Source: Priestia megaterium NBRC 15308 = ATCC 14581 (lineage in GTDB: Bacteria; Bacillota; Bacilli; Bacillales; Bacillaceae_H). Taken from it: 64,000 nt of DNA. The stretch spans positions 1 to 64,000 of the forward strand of contig NZ_CP009919.1 of NCBI RefSeq assembly GCF_000832985.1. Reading direction: 5' to 3'. Under the pieces are notes generated by a model, which saw only the letters and a program-made list of their open reading frames with translations, was not told the origin of the DNA and did no database searches. A program made the translations under genes and the position numbers. Shown in pieces: positions 34,276-42,815 of the stretch (positions are counted from its first letter, which is position 1; each line of letters opens with the position of its first letter).

Positions 34276-34497
34276 ATGCCTAAAATCACTAAAAAAAGTA
34301 AGTTAGGAAAATACCTAATGGGCAAGGGCTATACTCAAACCAAATTAGTTAAAGCAACTAATTTAAATAGACATACAGTTAGTAAAATTTATAATGACTC
34401 AGATTATATTCCATCTGGCTCAACCATAAAAAAAGTGATGAATATCTTAAAAAAACTTGACTCGAAGGCGAAAGTAGAGGACTTTTTTAACTTATAA
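34276..34497 (+). CDS. Small XRE/Cro-type HTH protein
   Basis: A 73-aa protein that is almost entirely an HTH_3 domain: KGYTQTKLVKATNLNRHTVS, then KIYND and the helix-4 region IKKVMNILKKLD. AAAAAGGAG lies upstream of the ATG. It could be a repressor or the antitoxin half of a toxin-antitoxin pair, but the only neighbour is the convergent 517-aa orphan gene, so no partner is proven. Its stop lies inside a terminator. Confidence 0.75.
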   Translation: MPKITKKSKLGKYLMGKGYTQTKLVKATNLNRHTVSKIYNDSDYIPSGSTIKKVMNILKKLDSKAKVEDFFNL

Positions 34498-34524
34498 GCC
34501 CTATCATAGGCAAATAGGGCTTAT
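34494..34524. terminator. Terminator between XRE gene and the 517-aa orphan
   Basis: ATAAGCCCTAT (34494-34504) pairs perfectly with ATAGGGCTTAT (34514-34524). It suits both convergent genes. Confidence 0.75.
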
Positions 34525-34594
34525 TTATTGCATTAAGGATAAAAAACTTTATAAAAGTTTACTAGCAATCTATATACAGAAGAAAATGAGCATA

Positions 34595-36148
34595 CTACTC
34601 CAAGTCTTGATAAAAACGGTAAATTGGAAATTCCATCAGCTCTTTTTTGTCCTCATCGTGAAGAGTATCAAATAATTTCCTTGCTTCTGCCTTATTTTTT
34701 AACAATACTTCGCATGCAAAACATATTGTTTGCTCATTATTCATTTCTGCTCTTACTTGTATGTTATAAAGATCATTTTGTTCATCTTCTGATAATTCAT
34801 GGTCTTGCTTGAGTTTAATGAGATAAACATTAACTTTTGCAATTTCATCTTTTGGATACTTAGCTAAGTATCGTTGGTTTAGATTAAGAGCAAGCTCTAA
34901 ATAATTTCCATCGAGGATTTTATCATAAAAGTCTATATACTCTAAAGAACTAGTAATTGTTAAGTCAGCTTGTATATCATGATGTTCATCGGCAAAAGAT
35001 AATTTTACTATGTCAAAATCAAAGTTTGTATCTTTCACCATTTCTTCAATTTTTCGAGAAGCGAAAATGCTTACTTTTTGGTCATAATTTTCCCGATTAT
35101 CAGATAACATAACAGGTTCAACAGTATCCTGCCCGTGATTACTAGCTACATCTGTTATAGACGAATATCTACCCGTTATTTTTAACGCTTCTTCACTATA
35201 AAGGTTAAGGAAACATCCATCTGCATATACTAATGCTAGTTTCACATATTTGGAAAGTTCAATATTGATTATCTCCGTTTTTTCTAGTTTTTCTTGATGA
35301 ATATTTAGTAAGCTATATTGTTTATTTTTAAAGATATTGATTATAGCATTGAATAGGGAAGGGAAATCTTCCTTATCATCAAATATATAATTTTCACTTA
35401 TTCCAATTTGAGTACAAATATCTATCAGTTCTTTGTAGGATTCAATCTCTTCCTCAATTTGTTGGAGATGTCCCTTTAAATTTAATGTCCCACCAGATAA
35501 CTGTAGAGATTGAAAAGGAAACTTATTGCGCTGTATGTAATAGTTTATTAATCGTAAACATTTCATATAGGAACCAAGGCTTTTTACTCTTTCTAGATGG
35601 AATAGACCAGATTTCTTTCTCCTGTCAAAATCCAACGTTAAAGTATCTTCTATAACGACCTTGAATCCCTTCTCTGTTTCAATGATTTGGTAAGTAACAA
35701 GGGTGGATTCATTGTTCATATAAACGACTTCGTTTTTTCCAATTTTCAACTCATCTATTTTAACTTCCTCCACTGGTAACTTAATACCGTCGTCTGGGAT
35801 ACCATATATGTGAATTATCCCTTCATATAAATTAAAAGCTTTCTTTTGCATGTTAACAAAATCTACTTTGTAAGGCGTAGATTCTTTGTTTTCAGATGTT
35901 TCAGTAGAGCCTGTTTGCTGTTTGTCTACCTCTTCTATAAATGTGTAACGTAAAGGATCTAAATCCCCATTTTTCATTTTTTTAAAATCAAAGGAAATAG
36001 ATTTCTTTTCACTTGAACTAAGATGAGATAAGAGTGATCTAACTTTTAGTGGGGCTAATATTCGATAATACGCTAGCTGTTCAACAGTTGTTGTATCAGT
36101 TTCTAGATCTTTTACTGCAACCTTTTTTTGGGTTTTTGTTGTAACCAT
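34595..36148 (-). CDS. Hypothetical protein, 517 aa, no recognised family
   Basis: A long, well-formed gene with GGAGAG 7 bases before the ATG. No domain is recognised. What can be seen: an N-terminal region with charged helices (LLSHLSSSEKKSISFDF), a central mixed part with IGKNEVVYMNNESTLVTYQI, a leucine-rich helical part around residues 250-330, and a helical C-terminus (YLELALNLNQRYLAKYPKDE, LYNIQVRAEMNNEQTICFAC) that has a TPR-like feel. There is no signal peptide or membrane segment, so it should be cytosolic. It stands alone between the plasmid core and an IS3 element; its size and isolation would fit an anti-phage or stress protein, but nothing proves this. Confidence 0.75.
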   Translation of the reverse strand: MVTTKTQKKVAVKDLETDTTTVEQLAYYRILAPLKVRSLLSHLSSSEKKSISFDFKKMKNGDLDPLRYTFIEEVDKQQTGSTETSENKESTPYKVDFVNMQKKAFNLYEGIIHIYGIPDDGIKLPVEEVKIDELKIGKNEVVYMNNESTLVTYQIIETEKGFKVVIEDTLTLDFDRRKKSGLFHLERVKSLGSYMKCLRLINYYIQRNKFPFQSLQLSGGTLNLKGHLQQIEEEIESYKELIDICTQIGISENYIFDDKEDFPSLFNAIINIFKNKQYSLLNIHQEKLEKTEIINIELSKYVKLALVYADGCFLNLYSEEALKITGRYSSITDVASNHGQDTVEPVMLSDNRENYDQKVSIFASRKIEEMVKDTNFDFDIVKLSFADEHHDIQADLTITSSLEYIDFYDKILDGNYLELALNLNQRYLAKYPKDEIAKVNVYLIKLKQDHELSEDEQNDLYNIQVRAEMNNEQTICFACEVLLKNKAEARKLFDTLHDEDKKELMEFPIYRFYQDLE

Positions 36149-36377
36149 TCAATTCTCTCCTTCTTCATGATGAATATTTAAGTCGTTAAAAACTCATCGA
36201 ATCCTAGTATAGCAACAACGAAACAGCATTCGTTAGATAAATTAAATCCAACGAGTGTATTTCTCAGCTATTTCTTATTCAATGAAATGGGTTTACTATC
36301 AAACAAAAAAATCCTGTTATATACAAGATTCTTGATTAAACATTATTATAAACAATCCAAGTCCAAACAAAATAAAA

Positions 36378-36438
36378 TGAAAAAGGGCACTTCCCCGGCT
36401 AGGAAAGCACCCCCATGTCAAAACTTAGTACGTAACGG
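36378..36438 (-). ncRNA. Candidate small RNA with own promoter and terminator
   Basis: On the minus strand a TATAAT (36450-36445) would start a transcript near 36438. About 60 nt later GGGTGCTTTCC and GGGGAAGTGCCC fold around TAGC (about 36411-36385), followed by TTTTTC. There is no open frame in it. Such short, promoter- and terminator-bounded RNAs on plasmids are often antisense regulators or type I antitoxins. No matching hydrophobic toxin frame was found on the opposite strand, so the target is unknown. Confidence 0.4.
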
Positions 36439-36486
36439 ACTTTTATTATAACATAGGTTGCCCTCAAAAAGTAGAAGGGCCTTGTC

Positions 36487-36842
36487 ATGGATAAAAGCGA
36501 AAAACTATTGAAAAACTATTAATGGGTATTGACAATATCTTGAGTGTAGCGTCTGATTTAGTTGGTGAAGTTGCTGGGCTAAAGAGTGCAGAAAAAGAAT
36601 GTAAAACCCTGGAATAGAAAGTATTTATGAATCAAATAACTCAAGCAGAACAAGAAGTCTTTGCTTTTGATGGTCATTCTATTTCAGCAACACAAGACAT
36701 TTTCCATAAAGAAGAGTGCACGATTAAGAATCAAAAAAGAAGTATCTTAGAGAAGTGGAATACATCATGTATGACAGAAGCTGTTCAACAGTTTCTGAAT
36801 TTGTATCAAGAATCCTCACAAGAACTAATACGTACTTCTTAA
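36487..36842 (+). pseudogene. Small plasmid gene broken by a frameshift and a stop
   Basis: ATG 36487 opens MDKSEKLLKNY and stops; one base over, the frame from 36522 reads MGIDNILSVASDLVGEVAGL... to TAG 36615 and then, in the same phase, KVFMNQITQAEQEVFAFDGH... to 36840. Joined, these give one helical protein of about 115 aa. The second part (71 aa from ATG 36627) may still be made. No family is recognised. Confidence 0.5.
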
Positions 36843-36866
36843 CTATAAAATAGCCTCTAAGGCTAC

Positions 36867-36891
36867 AAAAGCAGGCTTAAGCCTGCTTTTT
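36867..36891 (+). terminator. 24-nt palindromic terminator
   Basis: AAAAGCAGGCTTAAGCCTGC plus TTTT is a perfect palindrome, followed by TCTT. It resembles the terminator at 28167-28192, which also follows a decayed plasmid gene. Confidence 0.75.
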
Positions 36892-37075
36892 CTTATACAG
36901 AGAAAAGAGCATTCCTCTCAAATGAGAAATGCTCTTTCCTATAAGCATGATTTGGGTTATCAAACGTGAACCCACCGTTAGGCTGACCACTTATATCTTA
37001 CTATCTATGATGATCAATGTCATCACTTAATATTTTGAAAATATAAATATTTGTGTAATTTTCGAACCAACAAAA

Positions 37076-37115
37076 AAAGGACTACCTTATCCCCAAAGGT
37101 AATCCTTTCTTTTTT
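37076..37115. terminator. Terminator-like hairpin in a gene-poor stretch
   Basis: AAAGGACTACCTT and AAGGTAATCCTTT pair with one mismatch, followed by CTTTTTT. The region 36892-37471 holds no gene that I can support. Confidence 0.6.
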
Positions 37116-37471
37116 ATGTAGATTCTACACAACTTCATTTTACATAATTAGAATAAAAAAACCATCATTCTGTTATATTTCCTGACTTAAATTATCAAAT
37201 GTTATTTTTACCTTTTTCATGAAAATAAAAAAGGACATTTCTTTTATGCCCTGTTCCCTCGTATCAGCCCCGCCTACGCTAAATACTATGACAGCCACTC
37301 ATGCCATCCAACCTACCCTTATTATAAATGAAAGCGATTACAAAGTAAACTAATTAATTAAAATATTCTGTCTATTTTTTGTTGTGTCTAGTAGATTGAA
37401 TAATTTCACATGTTATGAACAAACTACTCAAGAAGCTGTAAAGTTTCTATCCTTTAATCAAATAAATGTAG

Positions 37472-37509
37472 CAGAAAAAACAACTGGGTCCGTTCAGTTG
37501 TTTTTTCTG
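37472..37509. terminator. 15-bp terminator hairpin before the IS3 element
   Basis: CAGAAAAAACAACTG (37472-37486) pairs perfectly with CAGTTGTTTTTTCTG (37495-37509), then TTTTTG. No intact gene precedes it; it may mark a deleted plus-strand gene. Confidence 0.7.
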
Positions 37510-37874
37510 TTTTTGGGCTATATATGATGGACAGAGCTCCTTCTTTAAATTGAGTAATATCAATGGGGCTTTTTTATTTCAAGACACCAAGTAGCTAGTT
37601 TACATATATGCAGCTTTTTATACATCTCTGATATGACTACGTTTACTCGACACCTAAGTGGGAGTAAGATGTATAAAAAGTGTACGTTACATATATTTGT
37701 CCAAGGTCAACATATATTGATTTATTTCTTGATTTATTATAAAATTATTCAGACTTTTTATAAATTAGTTTATGAATTCCCTCAAAAGCTACCTGTCCTG
37801 CATGGTATGCTCCCCTTATAGTAGACAAGTAAAAGAAAGCAACCTATTCTGTCTACTATGGAGGGGATTTTTTT

Positions 37875-38171
37875 ATGGGGAAAAAGAAGAGAACATTTGA
37901 CATTGGTTTTAAGAAAAAAGTAGTCGATTTGTATCTTGAGGGGCGACTCGGCTGTAAAGCAGTTGGGAAAGAATTTGGGATTAATCATACAACGGTTTTA
38001 CGTTGGGTTCGACATTATGAAGCCGAAGGCCTGAAAGGCCTTGAGGAAAAGCGAGGAAAGTCGAAAGAGCCTAATAAAGAGAAATCTGTCTCTCATTTGG
38101 AAAGTTCAGAGACTAAAATCAAGCGATTGGAAGCTGAGAATGAAATGCTAAAAAAGCTCTTACAGATGTAA
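37875..38171 (+). CDS. IS3-family transposase OrfA (HTH)
   Basis: A 98-aa OrfA. The helix-turn-helix GCKAVGKEFGINHTTVLRWV is followed by a leucine zipper (SSETKIKRLEAENEMLKKLL). Near the end, AAAAAAG at about 38149 is the classical slippery site; a -1 shift there joins OrfA to the OrfB phase (ALTDVKGGMGAVSTYKKF), giving the OrfAB transposase. GGAGGGG precedes the ATG. Confidence 0.92.
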   Translation: MGKKKRTFDIGFKKKVVDLYLEGRLGCKAVGKEFGINHTTVLRWVRHYEAEGLKGLEEKRGKSKEPNKEKSVSHLESSETKIKRLEAENEMLKKLLQM

Positions 38172-38179
38172 AAGGGGGA

Positions 38180-39067
38180 ATGGGGGCAGTATCAACCTAT
38201 AAAAAATTTAAAGTCATTAACGAAATGGTAAAGGCAGGGAAAAAATTTGCGATTTGTCTATTATGTGAGATCGCAGAAGTATCAAGAAGTGGCTATTATA
38301 AGTGGTTAAAGCGACAGATCTCTCCTTCTGAAAAACAACGTGAAGATGAAGAACTTAAACAAAAAATAAAGAGATGTCATCAGAAATTCAGAGGGATTTA
38401 TGGATATAGAAGAATACAAATATGGTTAAAGGCAGTGTATGACTTACATGTAAACCACAAGCGTATACAACGTTTGATGAGAGAGATGAAGATTCAAGCA
38501 GTGATCAGGAAGAAGCGTCGCTATTACGGAAGAAAAGAAGCCTTTGTTATGTCAGATAACCATCTCAATAGAGAGTTTCAGGCTTCACAGCCTAATGAAA
38601 AATGGGTCACAGACATTACTTATTTACTTTTCAATGGACAGACTTTATATTTATCTGCCATTAAAGATTTATACAACAATGAAATTGTTGCGTATGAAAT
38701 AAGTCGAAGAAATGATCTTAAATTGGTCATAGATACGCTAGAGAAAGCAATAAAACACCGAAATGTAAAAGGCATCCTCTTACATAGTGATCAAGGAATC
38801 CAATATACATCCCGTACTTATCATCAATTACTAGAGAAATACCAAATAAAAGTGAGTATGTCTAGGAAAGGGAACTGTTGGGATAATGCTTGTATAGAGA
38901 GTTTCTTTAGCCATTTTAAATCAGAGTGTTTTCACCTTCATACTTTCCAAACAGCCAGTGAAGTGAAGGATGCAGTCCACCAATACATACATTTTTATAA
39001 TCACGAACGCTTCCAAAAAAAATTAAATAACCTGAGTCCTTATCAGTATAGAACTCAGGCTGCATAG
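38180..39067 (+). CDS. IS3-family transposase OrfB (DDE integrase)
   Basis: A 295-aa OrfB with the HTH_21-like start (ALLCEI...SRSGYYKWLKR) and a complete rve core: first D in NEKWVTDITYLL, second D in LLHSDQGIQYTS, and E in SRKGNCWDNACIESFFSHFK. It appears intact and would be made mainly as the OrfAB frameshift product. Confidence 0.95.
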   Translation: MGAVSTYKKFKVINEMVKAGKKFAICLLCEIAEVSRSGYYKWLKRQISPSEKQREDEELKQKIKRCHQKFRGIYGYRRIQIWLKAVYDLHVNHKRIQRLMREMKIQAVIRKKRRYYGRKEAFVMSDNHLNREFQASQPNEKWVTDITYLLFNGQTLYLSAIKDLYNNEIVAYEISRRNDLKLVIDTLEKAIKHRNVKGILLHSDQGIQYTSRTYHQLLEKYQIKVSMSRKGNCWDNACIESFFSHFKSECFHLHTFQTASEVKDAVHQYIHFYNHERFQKKLNNLSPYQYRTQAA

Positions 39068-39160
39068 GTAGCTTTCTTAAGCCTGTCTATTTGACAGGGG
39101 TCACTCCAGCAACGATGGGGTAGCTTTCTTTTTTATTAGAAAACATAGTTTCTTAGTCTC

Positions 39161-39856
39161 CTATGTTAAGTTAATTTTGATTCCATTTGACGATGATACT
39201 ACTTTTGGTCTTTCTTCCCTTTGTTTTTTATGAGAACTTTTATATTTCACCATCAATTCATGAATACTTGCTACCTGTATAATGCGGATGTGGTCAGAAT
39301 TAACAGCATAACGAACAGGTGTAATCAAAATGACAGAAGGGAAGATAGGTGCCCGTTCTTCTGGTTGCCAGTGCAAGGATTTCCATTCATCTGAAAAGAA
39401 AAATTCTTCATAGAGGTTAACCTTCGCTTGCATTTTCTGTTCTGAATACTGATTTCGTTGTATTTCAATCCAAAAAGGAGATCCTTTAAAAATACAAAAG
39501 AGATCTGGTTCAATTCCTCCTTTTCGTCCGGTGGGCTTATCTTCGACAATGACCTGTTTAGGTGTGCTATACGTACACATTTGTTTATAGACATCCAAAA
39601 TAGAAAGGAAATGTAATATCTTTTGAGAGTTCTTTTTCATTTTGGCATCTACAGGTAAGTAGACCGTAGGAGAATACTGCTGTGTACGTTCAATTAGTTT
39701 TAATCGATATAAACGTACCATCACACTATTGCATGCATTTATAGGCGATTTAAGCTGTTTAAAGAAGAGGTCAACTAAAGAGTCTCGATCCACGGCTCTA
39801 AATTGATTAATAAACGCTATGATGTCTCTATCACGCTGAGATAACCGGAAACTCAT
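39161..39856 (-). CDS. Replication-relaxation family protein
   Basis: A 231-aa protein. The N-terminal winged helix (LSQRDRDIIAFINQFRAVDR, SLVDLFF) and the central GGIEPDLFCIFKG...FWIEIQRNQY fit the replication-relaxation family (PF13814), found in mobilisation or plasmid-replication modules of Gram-positive plasmids. The D-x(n)-E-x-Q set in its second half looks like a nuclease-type core. It overlaps the FtsK-like gene by ATGA, so the two are coupled. GGAGGAG precedes the start. Confidence 0.8.
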   Translation of the reverse strand: MSFRLSQRDRDIIAFINQFRAVDRDSLVDLFFKQLKSPINACNSVMVRLYRLKLIERTQQYSPTVYLPVDAKMKKNSQKILHFLSILDVYKQMCTYSTPKQVIVEDKPTGRKGGIEPDLFCIFKGSPFWIEIQRNQYSEQKMQAKVNLYEEFFFSDEWKSLHWQPEERAPIFPSVILITPVRYAVNSDHIRIIQVASIHELMVKYKSSHKKQREERPKVVSSSNGIKINLT

Positions 39857-40986
39857 CGCTGCTCCTCCTTCTCTAATAACCCAAAGATGGACTGTGATAC
39901 CACTTCTAGTTCTGGTTCAGGATCTTTCACGAGCGTTTTATAAGGCGTAAGTATTTCCTTACAAGCTCCTTCATCTAAGAAGTAGGCTTGAAATTCTTTC
40001 ACTCCATCAATTTTAATTTTCATACGCCCCCTGGCTGCGGCATCGATTTCTTCTGCGCCGATGACTCCGGCTACTTTTGCATTTATCGCATCTGCCTGCC
40101 TTCCAGAGATCCGAACCCGTAAGTTTGCTTTTAGTGCTGAATTCAATAAATCAGCATCAGGACGCTGCATGGCAATAATCGTATGAACACCTAACGCACG
40201 ACCTTGACTCGCAAACTGTTGGATCATCTCTACAAGATCCGTTTCTCTTTTCACTATGGACATTTCATCAATTACCACAACAATACGAGGCAACTTAAAA
40301 GGTAGCCTGCTGATATGAGTGACCCCATGCTCCAACAATAAATCGCCTCTTCGATACATTTCAGCTCGTAATAAGGCAAACGGTTTTCTCATATCCTTTG
40401 CCTCAAAACAAAGCGCATCCACATGCTCAATCCCATGAAACAGCCCCAAATCTGCTCGTTTAAGATCCACCAACACTAAGCGCAAGTCTTGAGGAGAGGC
40501 ATATTTTACCCATGTTGTGAGGATCACACGCATGAGACTGCTTTTTCCTGCTCCAATTTCACCCGATATTAGCAAAGTTTCGAGATCCGCAAAGTCCCAC
40601 GAAATGAAGTTTCCATAGATTTCTTGACCAATACAGACAGGCAGCTCCATCTTCTCAATGTGAGGATGGATTGTTTCATAATCATATTTAAGCATGGTAG
40701 GTAAGTCTTTGTGATGAACGGTAATACTAAAGTTTTTTAAGCTGCCATTCACTTCAATATTGCTGCCTAATACTTGTCGTAAGGCCCATCTTTTTTTATT
40801 TAAAAGTTCAGGATCAATGCCATTCAGTAATGAAAAAGCATACCGAGTATAGGTGTGCTGATGATCGATCCGATGGATTTTCGGAAATTGATAGGAGGTA
40901 CGATCACCACACTTTATAACCCGATAAATCTCTGCGGTACGAAATGCTTTAATAAGCTTTCCACGCAATTTTAATTTCTCAAACAT
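39853..40986 (-). CDS. FtsK/SpoIIIE-like DNA translocase (plasmid mobilisation type)
   Basis: A 377-aa single-domain FtsK-like ATPase with Walker A LISGEIGAGKSSLMR near residue 145 and Walker B RIVVVIDEMS. It lacks the membrane domain and gamma domain of chromosomal FtsK, which fits plasmid-borne TcpA-like translocases that couple DNA to a transfer pore or process plasmid DNA. It lies between a small membrane protein gene and the replication-relaxation gene. AAGGAGG precedes the ATG. Confidence 0.85.
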   Translation of the reverse strand: MFEKLKLRGKLIKAFRTAEIYRVIKCGDRTSYQFPKIHRIDHQHTYTRYAFSLLNGIDPELLNKKRWALRQVLGSNIEVNGSLKNFSITVHHKDLPTMLKYDYETIHPHIEKMELPVCIGQEIYGNFISWDFADLETLLISGEIGAGKSSLMRVILTTWVKYASPQDLRLVLVDLKRADLGLFHGIEHVDALCFEAKDMRKPFALLRAEMYRRGDLLLEHGVTHISRLPFKLPRIVVVIDEMSIVKRETDLVEMIQQFASQGRALGVHTIIAMQRPDADLLNSALKANLRVRISGRQADAINAKVAGVIGAEEIDAAARGRMKIKIDGVKEFQAYFLDEGACKEILTPYKTLVKDPEPELEVVSQSIFGLLEKEEQR

Positions 40987-40998
40987 CTAGAATCCTCC

Positions 40999-41298
40999 TT
41001 AAAACATAAATGTCGCAAAGAAGTAAAATAAGGCCCCATAAAAGGTGACAGGCAAGATAAAGCGCATTATCTTTGAAAACTGATCGACCAGATCAATCAC
41101 ACCCCACCGTTCTAATATTCGTTCGATGATAGCAATTCCTAAGACAATACCTCCTATGGTCAAAATAGTGGGGTCAAGCATGGCGAGTGGACTAAAAGGT
41201 ACAAAGGAATAAGCCTTGAAGGGACGAGGTCTCTTGAGAGGTGGTTTTGGGGATGGAGAAAAGATTTTTCGAAAAGGAAACCTTTGTGTTTTTCTCAT
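40999..41298 (-). CDS. Small membrane protein of the FtsK-like operon
   Basis: From ATG 41298 (AAGG 7 bases upstream) the product is 99 aa. A basic, proline-rich N-terminus (FSPSPKPPLKRPRPFKAY) precedes two hydrophobic segments (LTIGGIVLGIAIIERIL; FILPVTFYGALFYFFATFMF). It may anchor the translocase at the membrane. No family is recognised. Confidence 0.65.
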   Translation of the reverse strand: MRKTQRFPFRKIFSPSPKPPLKRPRPFKAYSFVPFSPLAMLDPTILTIGGIVLGIAIIERILERWGVIDLVDQFSKIMRFILPVTFYGALFYFFATFMF

Positions 41299-41434
41299 GT
41301 TGATACCTTCTTTCATTCTTTTAATTTTTTTGCTTTTTACGTACCTGTTTTTTTTTTGCTCTCCGCATCCGGTCGCCCCCTTCGCCTCTTCGGCTCAGCT
41401 CCCTTACAGGTTCCACAAAGGTCTTCACTACGCG

Positions 41435-41648
41435 TATACAGCTTGTATTAACGCGGTAGCGATAGTGAACTAGATACTGATTAGGCAACGAAGTCGTGAT
41501 TCTATAGATACTATGTAGCTACTGCAGTAAGCTTGCCTGTCCAATCGAAAAATAAAAAAGAACCCTTACCGCAGTAAGTAAGGGGTAGGTGGTGATGCAA
41601 CATGTGCTTGGCTTTTATATGCTGAGGGTTGGACTAGTGGCTTTTGTT
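41435..41648 (+). repeat. Dispersed repeat, full copy A (~215 bp)
   Basis: This is the only full-length copy of a repeat also seen at 43510-43650 (first half), 46600-46682 and 61138-61222 (second half). Shared words include GTAGCTACTGCAGTAA (cf. GTAGCTACTTCAGTAA in D), GTAGGT-GTGAT and GGACTAGT. A stem CTGCAGTAAG / CTTACCGCAG spans about 41522-41575. It fills most of the gap between the mobilisation operon and the DUF817 gene; the rest (41317-41434) is a GC-richer leader with no gene. Confidence 0.7.
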
Positions 41649-41653
41649 TTCAG

Positions 41654-42445
41654 TTATAAAGATTGACTAGTCTCTATCCTAGTAGAATTTCTCTCCTTAA
41701 CCTGCTTTAACGTCGCTACTATAAGAAAGCTAACAATCACTAATAAGAGCCATGAACTTACCTTCCCTAAATGAACGAGACTCCATGCATCAGTTTGGTT
41801 TGGATATTCCCAAGCCCCAAAGAACGTTGCAATATTTTCAGCTAGCCATATAAAAAATCCAATGAGAACAAAAGAAAGTGCGATTGGCATACGGTAGCGA
41901 GTTCCATTAACCTCGTATGTGACCCACGATTGCCAAAAGACGATAATTACAAGTCCAGATAACCACCAACGAACGTCAATCCAGTAATGGTGGATGAAAA
42001 AATTCAAATAAATCGCAGCTGCAAGAGGTACAACTACCAAAAACGGTGGCCACTTAACCAACTCAACCTTAAACCTCCTCCATGCCTGACAAAGATAACT
42101 CGCTACACTTGCGTACATGAAACCACTATACAAAGGCACTCCTGAAATTTTGAAATATCCTTCCTCCGGATAAGACCAAGAGCCCATATGTACTTTGAAA
42201 AGTTCAAGAGCAAGTCCAATAAGATGGAAGACTGTGATAACCTTTAGTTCATCCCGGGTTTCAAGACCAGAACGCACCATCCACCACTGCATCAGAAGGC
42301 AGATAATGAGCAGCCAGTCATACCTTGGTAGGAAGGGAAGTGGAATAGCTTGCGTAAGAGCCAGAGAGGCAAAAATAACGACAGGAAACAAACATGATAG
42401 GGCCTGCTCCCAACCAAAACGAACCAGTTGTTTTAGTGCTCTCAT
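41654..42445 (-). CDS. DUF817 family integral membrane protein
   Basis: A 263-aa protein from ATG 42445 (GGAGG 8 bases upstream). It has about eight membrane helices and conserved aromatic motifs (FKVHMGSWSYPEEGYFKISG, LFIHHYWIDVRWW-like FFIHHYWIDVRWW, NIATFFGAWEYPNQ) that identify DUF817. The biochemical role is unknown. It stands alone with a dispersed repeat downstream. Confidence 0.85.
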   Translation of the reverse strand: MRALKQLVRFGWEQALSCLFPVVIFASLALTQAIPLPFLPRYDWLLIICLLMQWWMVRSGLETRDELKVITVFHLIGLALELFKVHMGSWSYPEEGYFKISGVPLYSGFMYASVASYLCQAWRRFKVELVKWPPFLVVVPLAAAIYLNFFIHHYWIDVRWWLSGLVIIVFWQSWVTYEVNGTRYRMPIALSFVLIGFFIWLAENIATFFGAWEYPNQTDAWSLVHLGKVSSWLLLVIVSFLIVATLKQVKERNSTRIETSQSL

Positions 42446-42583
42446 GACTTGTTCCTCCAAAGGTTCTTTCTGTATATATGTAAGTGCTGCTTGGTATAGT
42501 AGCTAAATAGATTTTGGATTGTATACATAAGTTCATCACCGAATAACTTTCTTTTCCTTTCCATATTAAATATTCCTACTTTA

Positions 42584-42805
42584 TTAATCTTGGGTGTCTT
42601 TATCACTTCGGTATTCTAAAATATCCCCAGGTTGGCACTCTAAGGCTTTACAAATTGCTTCTAAAGTTGAAAACCGAATTGCCTTTGCCTTTCCATTTTT
42701 CAAAATAGAAAGGTTGGCCATTGTTATTCCAACCCTTTCCGAAAGTTCTGTAACACTCATTTTCCTTTTAGCCAACATCACATCAATATTAATTATTATT
42801 GCCAT
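42584..42805 (-). CDS. XRE-family HTH regulator (YozG-like)
   Basis: A 73-aa protein, essentially one HTH_26/Cro domain (RKMSVTELSERVGITMANLS, ILKNGKAKAIRFSTLEAICK). ATG 42805 is preferred (AGG 8 bases upstream) over GTG 42814. It follows a DUF2975 gene by about 10 bp, the same gene order as yoaS-yozG in B. subtilis. Confidence 0.88.
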   Translation of the reverse strand: MAIIINIDVMLAKRKMSVTELSERVGITMANLSILKNGKAKAIRFSTLEAICKALECQPGDILEYRSDKDTQD

Positions 42806-42815
42806 GTTAATCACC

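Larger units (their letters stand above)
37808..39103 (+). mobile_element. IS3-family insertion sequence (IS150-like)
   Basis: The element has orfA and orfB in the expected order and phase. Imperfect terminal inverted repeats are seen: left TGCTCCCCTTATAGTAGACA from 37808, right (inverse) TGACCCCTGTCAAATAGACA ending at 39103. Both are followed inward by a shared AAGAAAGC or AAAGAAAGC. Flanking bases do not show an obvious 3-bp duplication, so the exact tips are uncertain by a few bases. The motif GGTAGCTTTCTT occurs at the right end and again 50 bp outside. Confidence 0.8.

Noticed and set aside
34276-36148. XRE gene plus 517-aa gene as a toxin-antitoxin operon
   Set aside because: The genes are convergent with a shared terminator, unlike a TA operon.
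36240-36450. Hydrophobic toxin frame opposite the small RNA candidate (type I toxin-antitoxin)
   Set aside because: No hydrophobic 20-40 aa frame with an RBS was found on either strand around the RNA.
37805-39106. 3-bp target duplication for the IS3 element
   Set aside because: Flanks read GTA and CTC with the tips chosen; no duplication could be supported.
41200-41473. Plus-strand 85-codon frame opposite the small membrane protein gene
   Set aside because: It overlaps the start of the minus-strand gene and lacks an RBS; the hydrophobic part comes from T-rich DNA.
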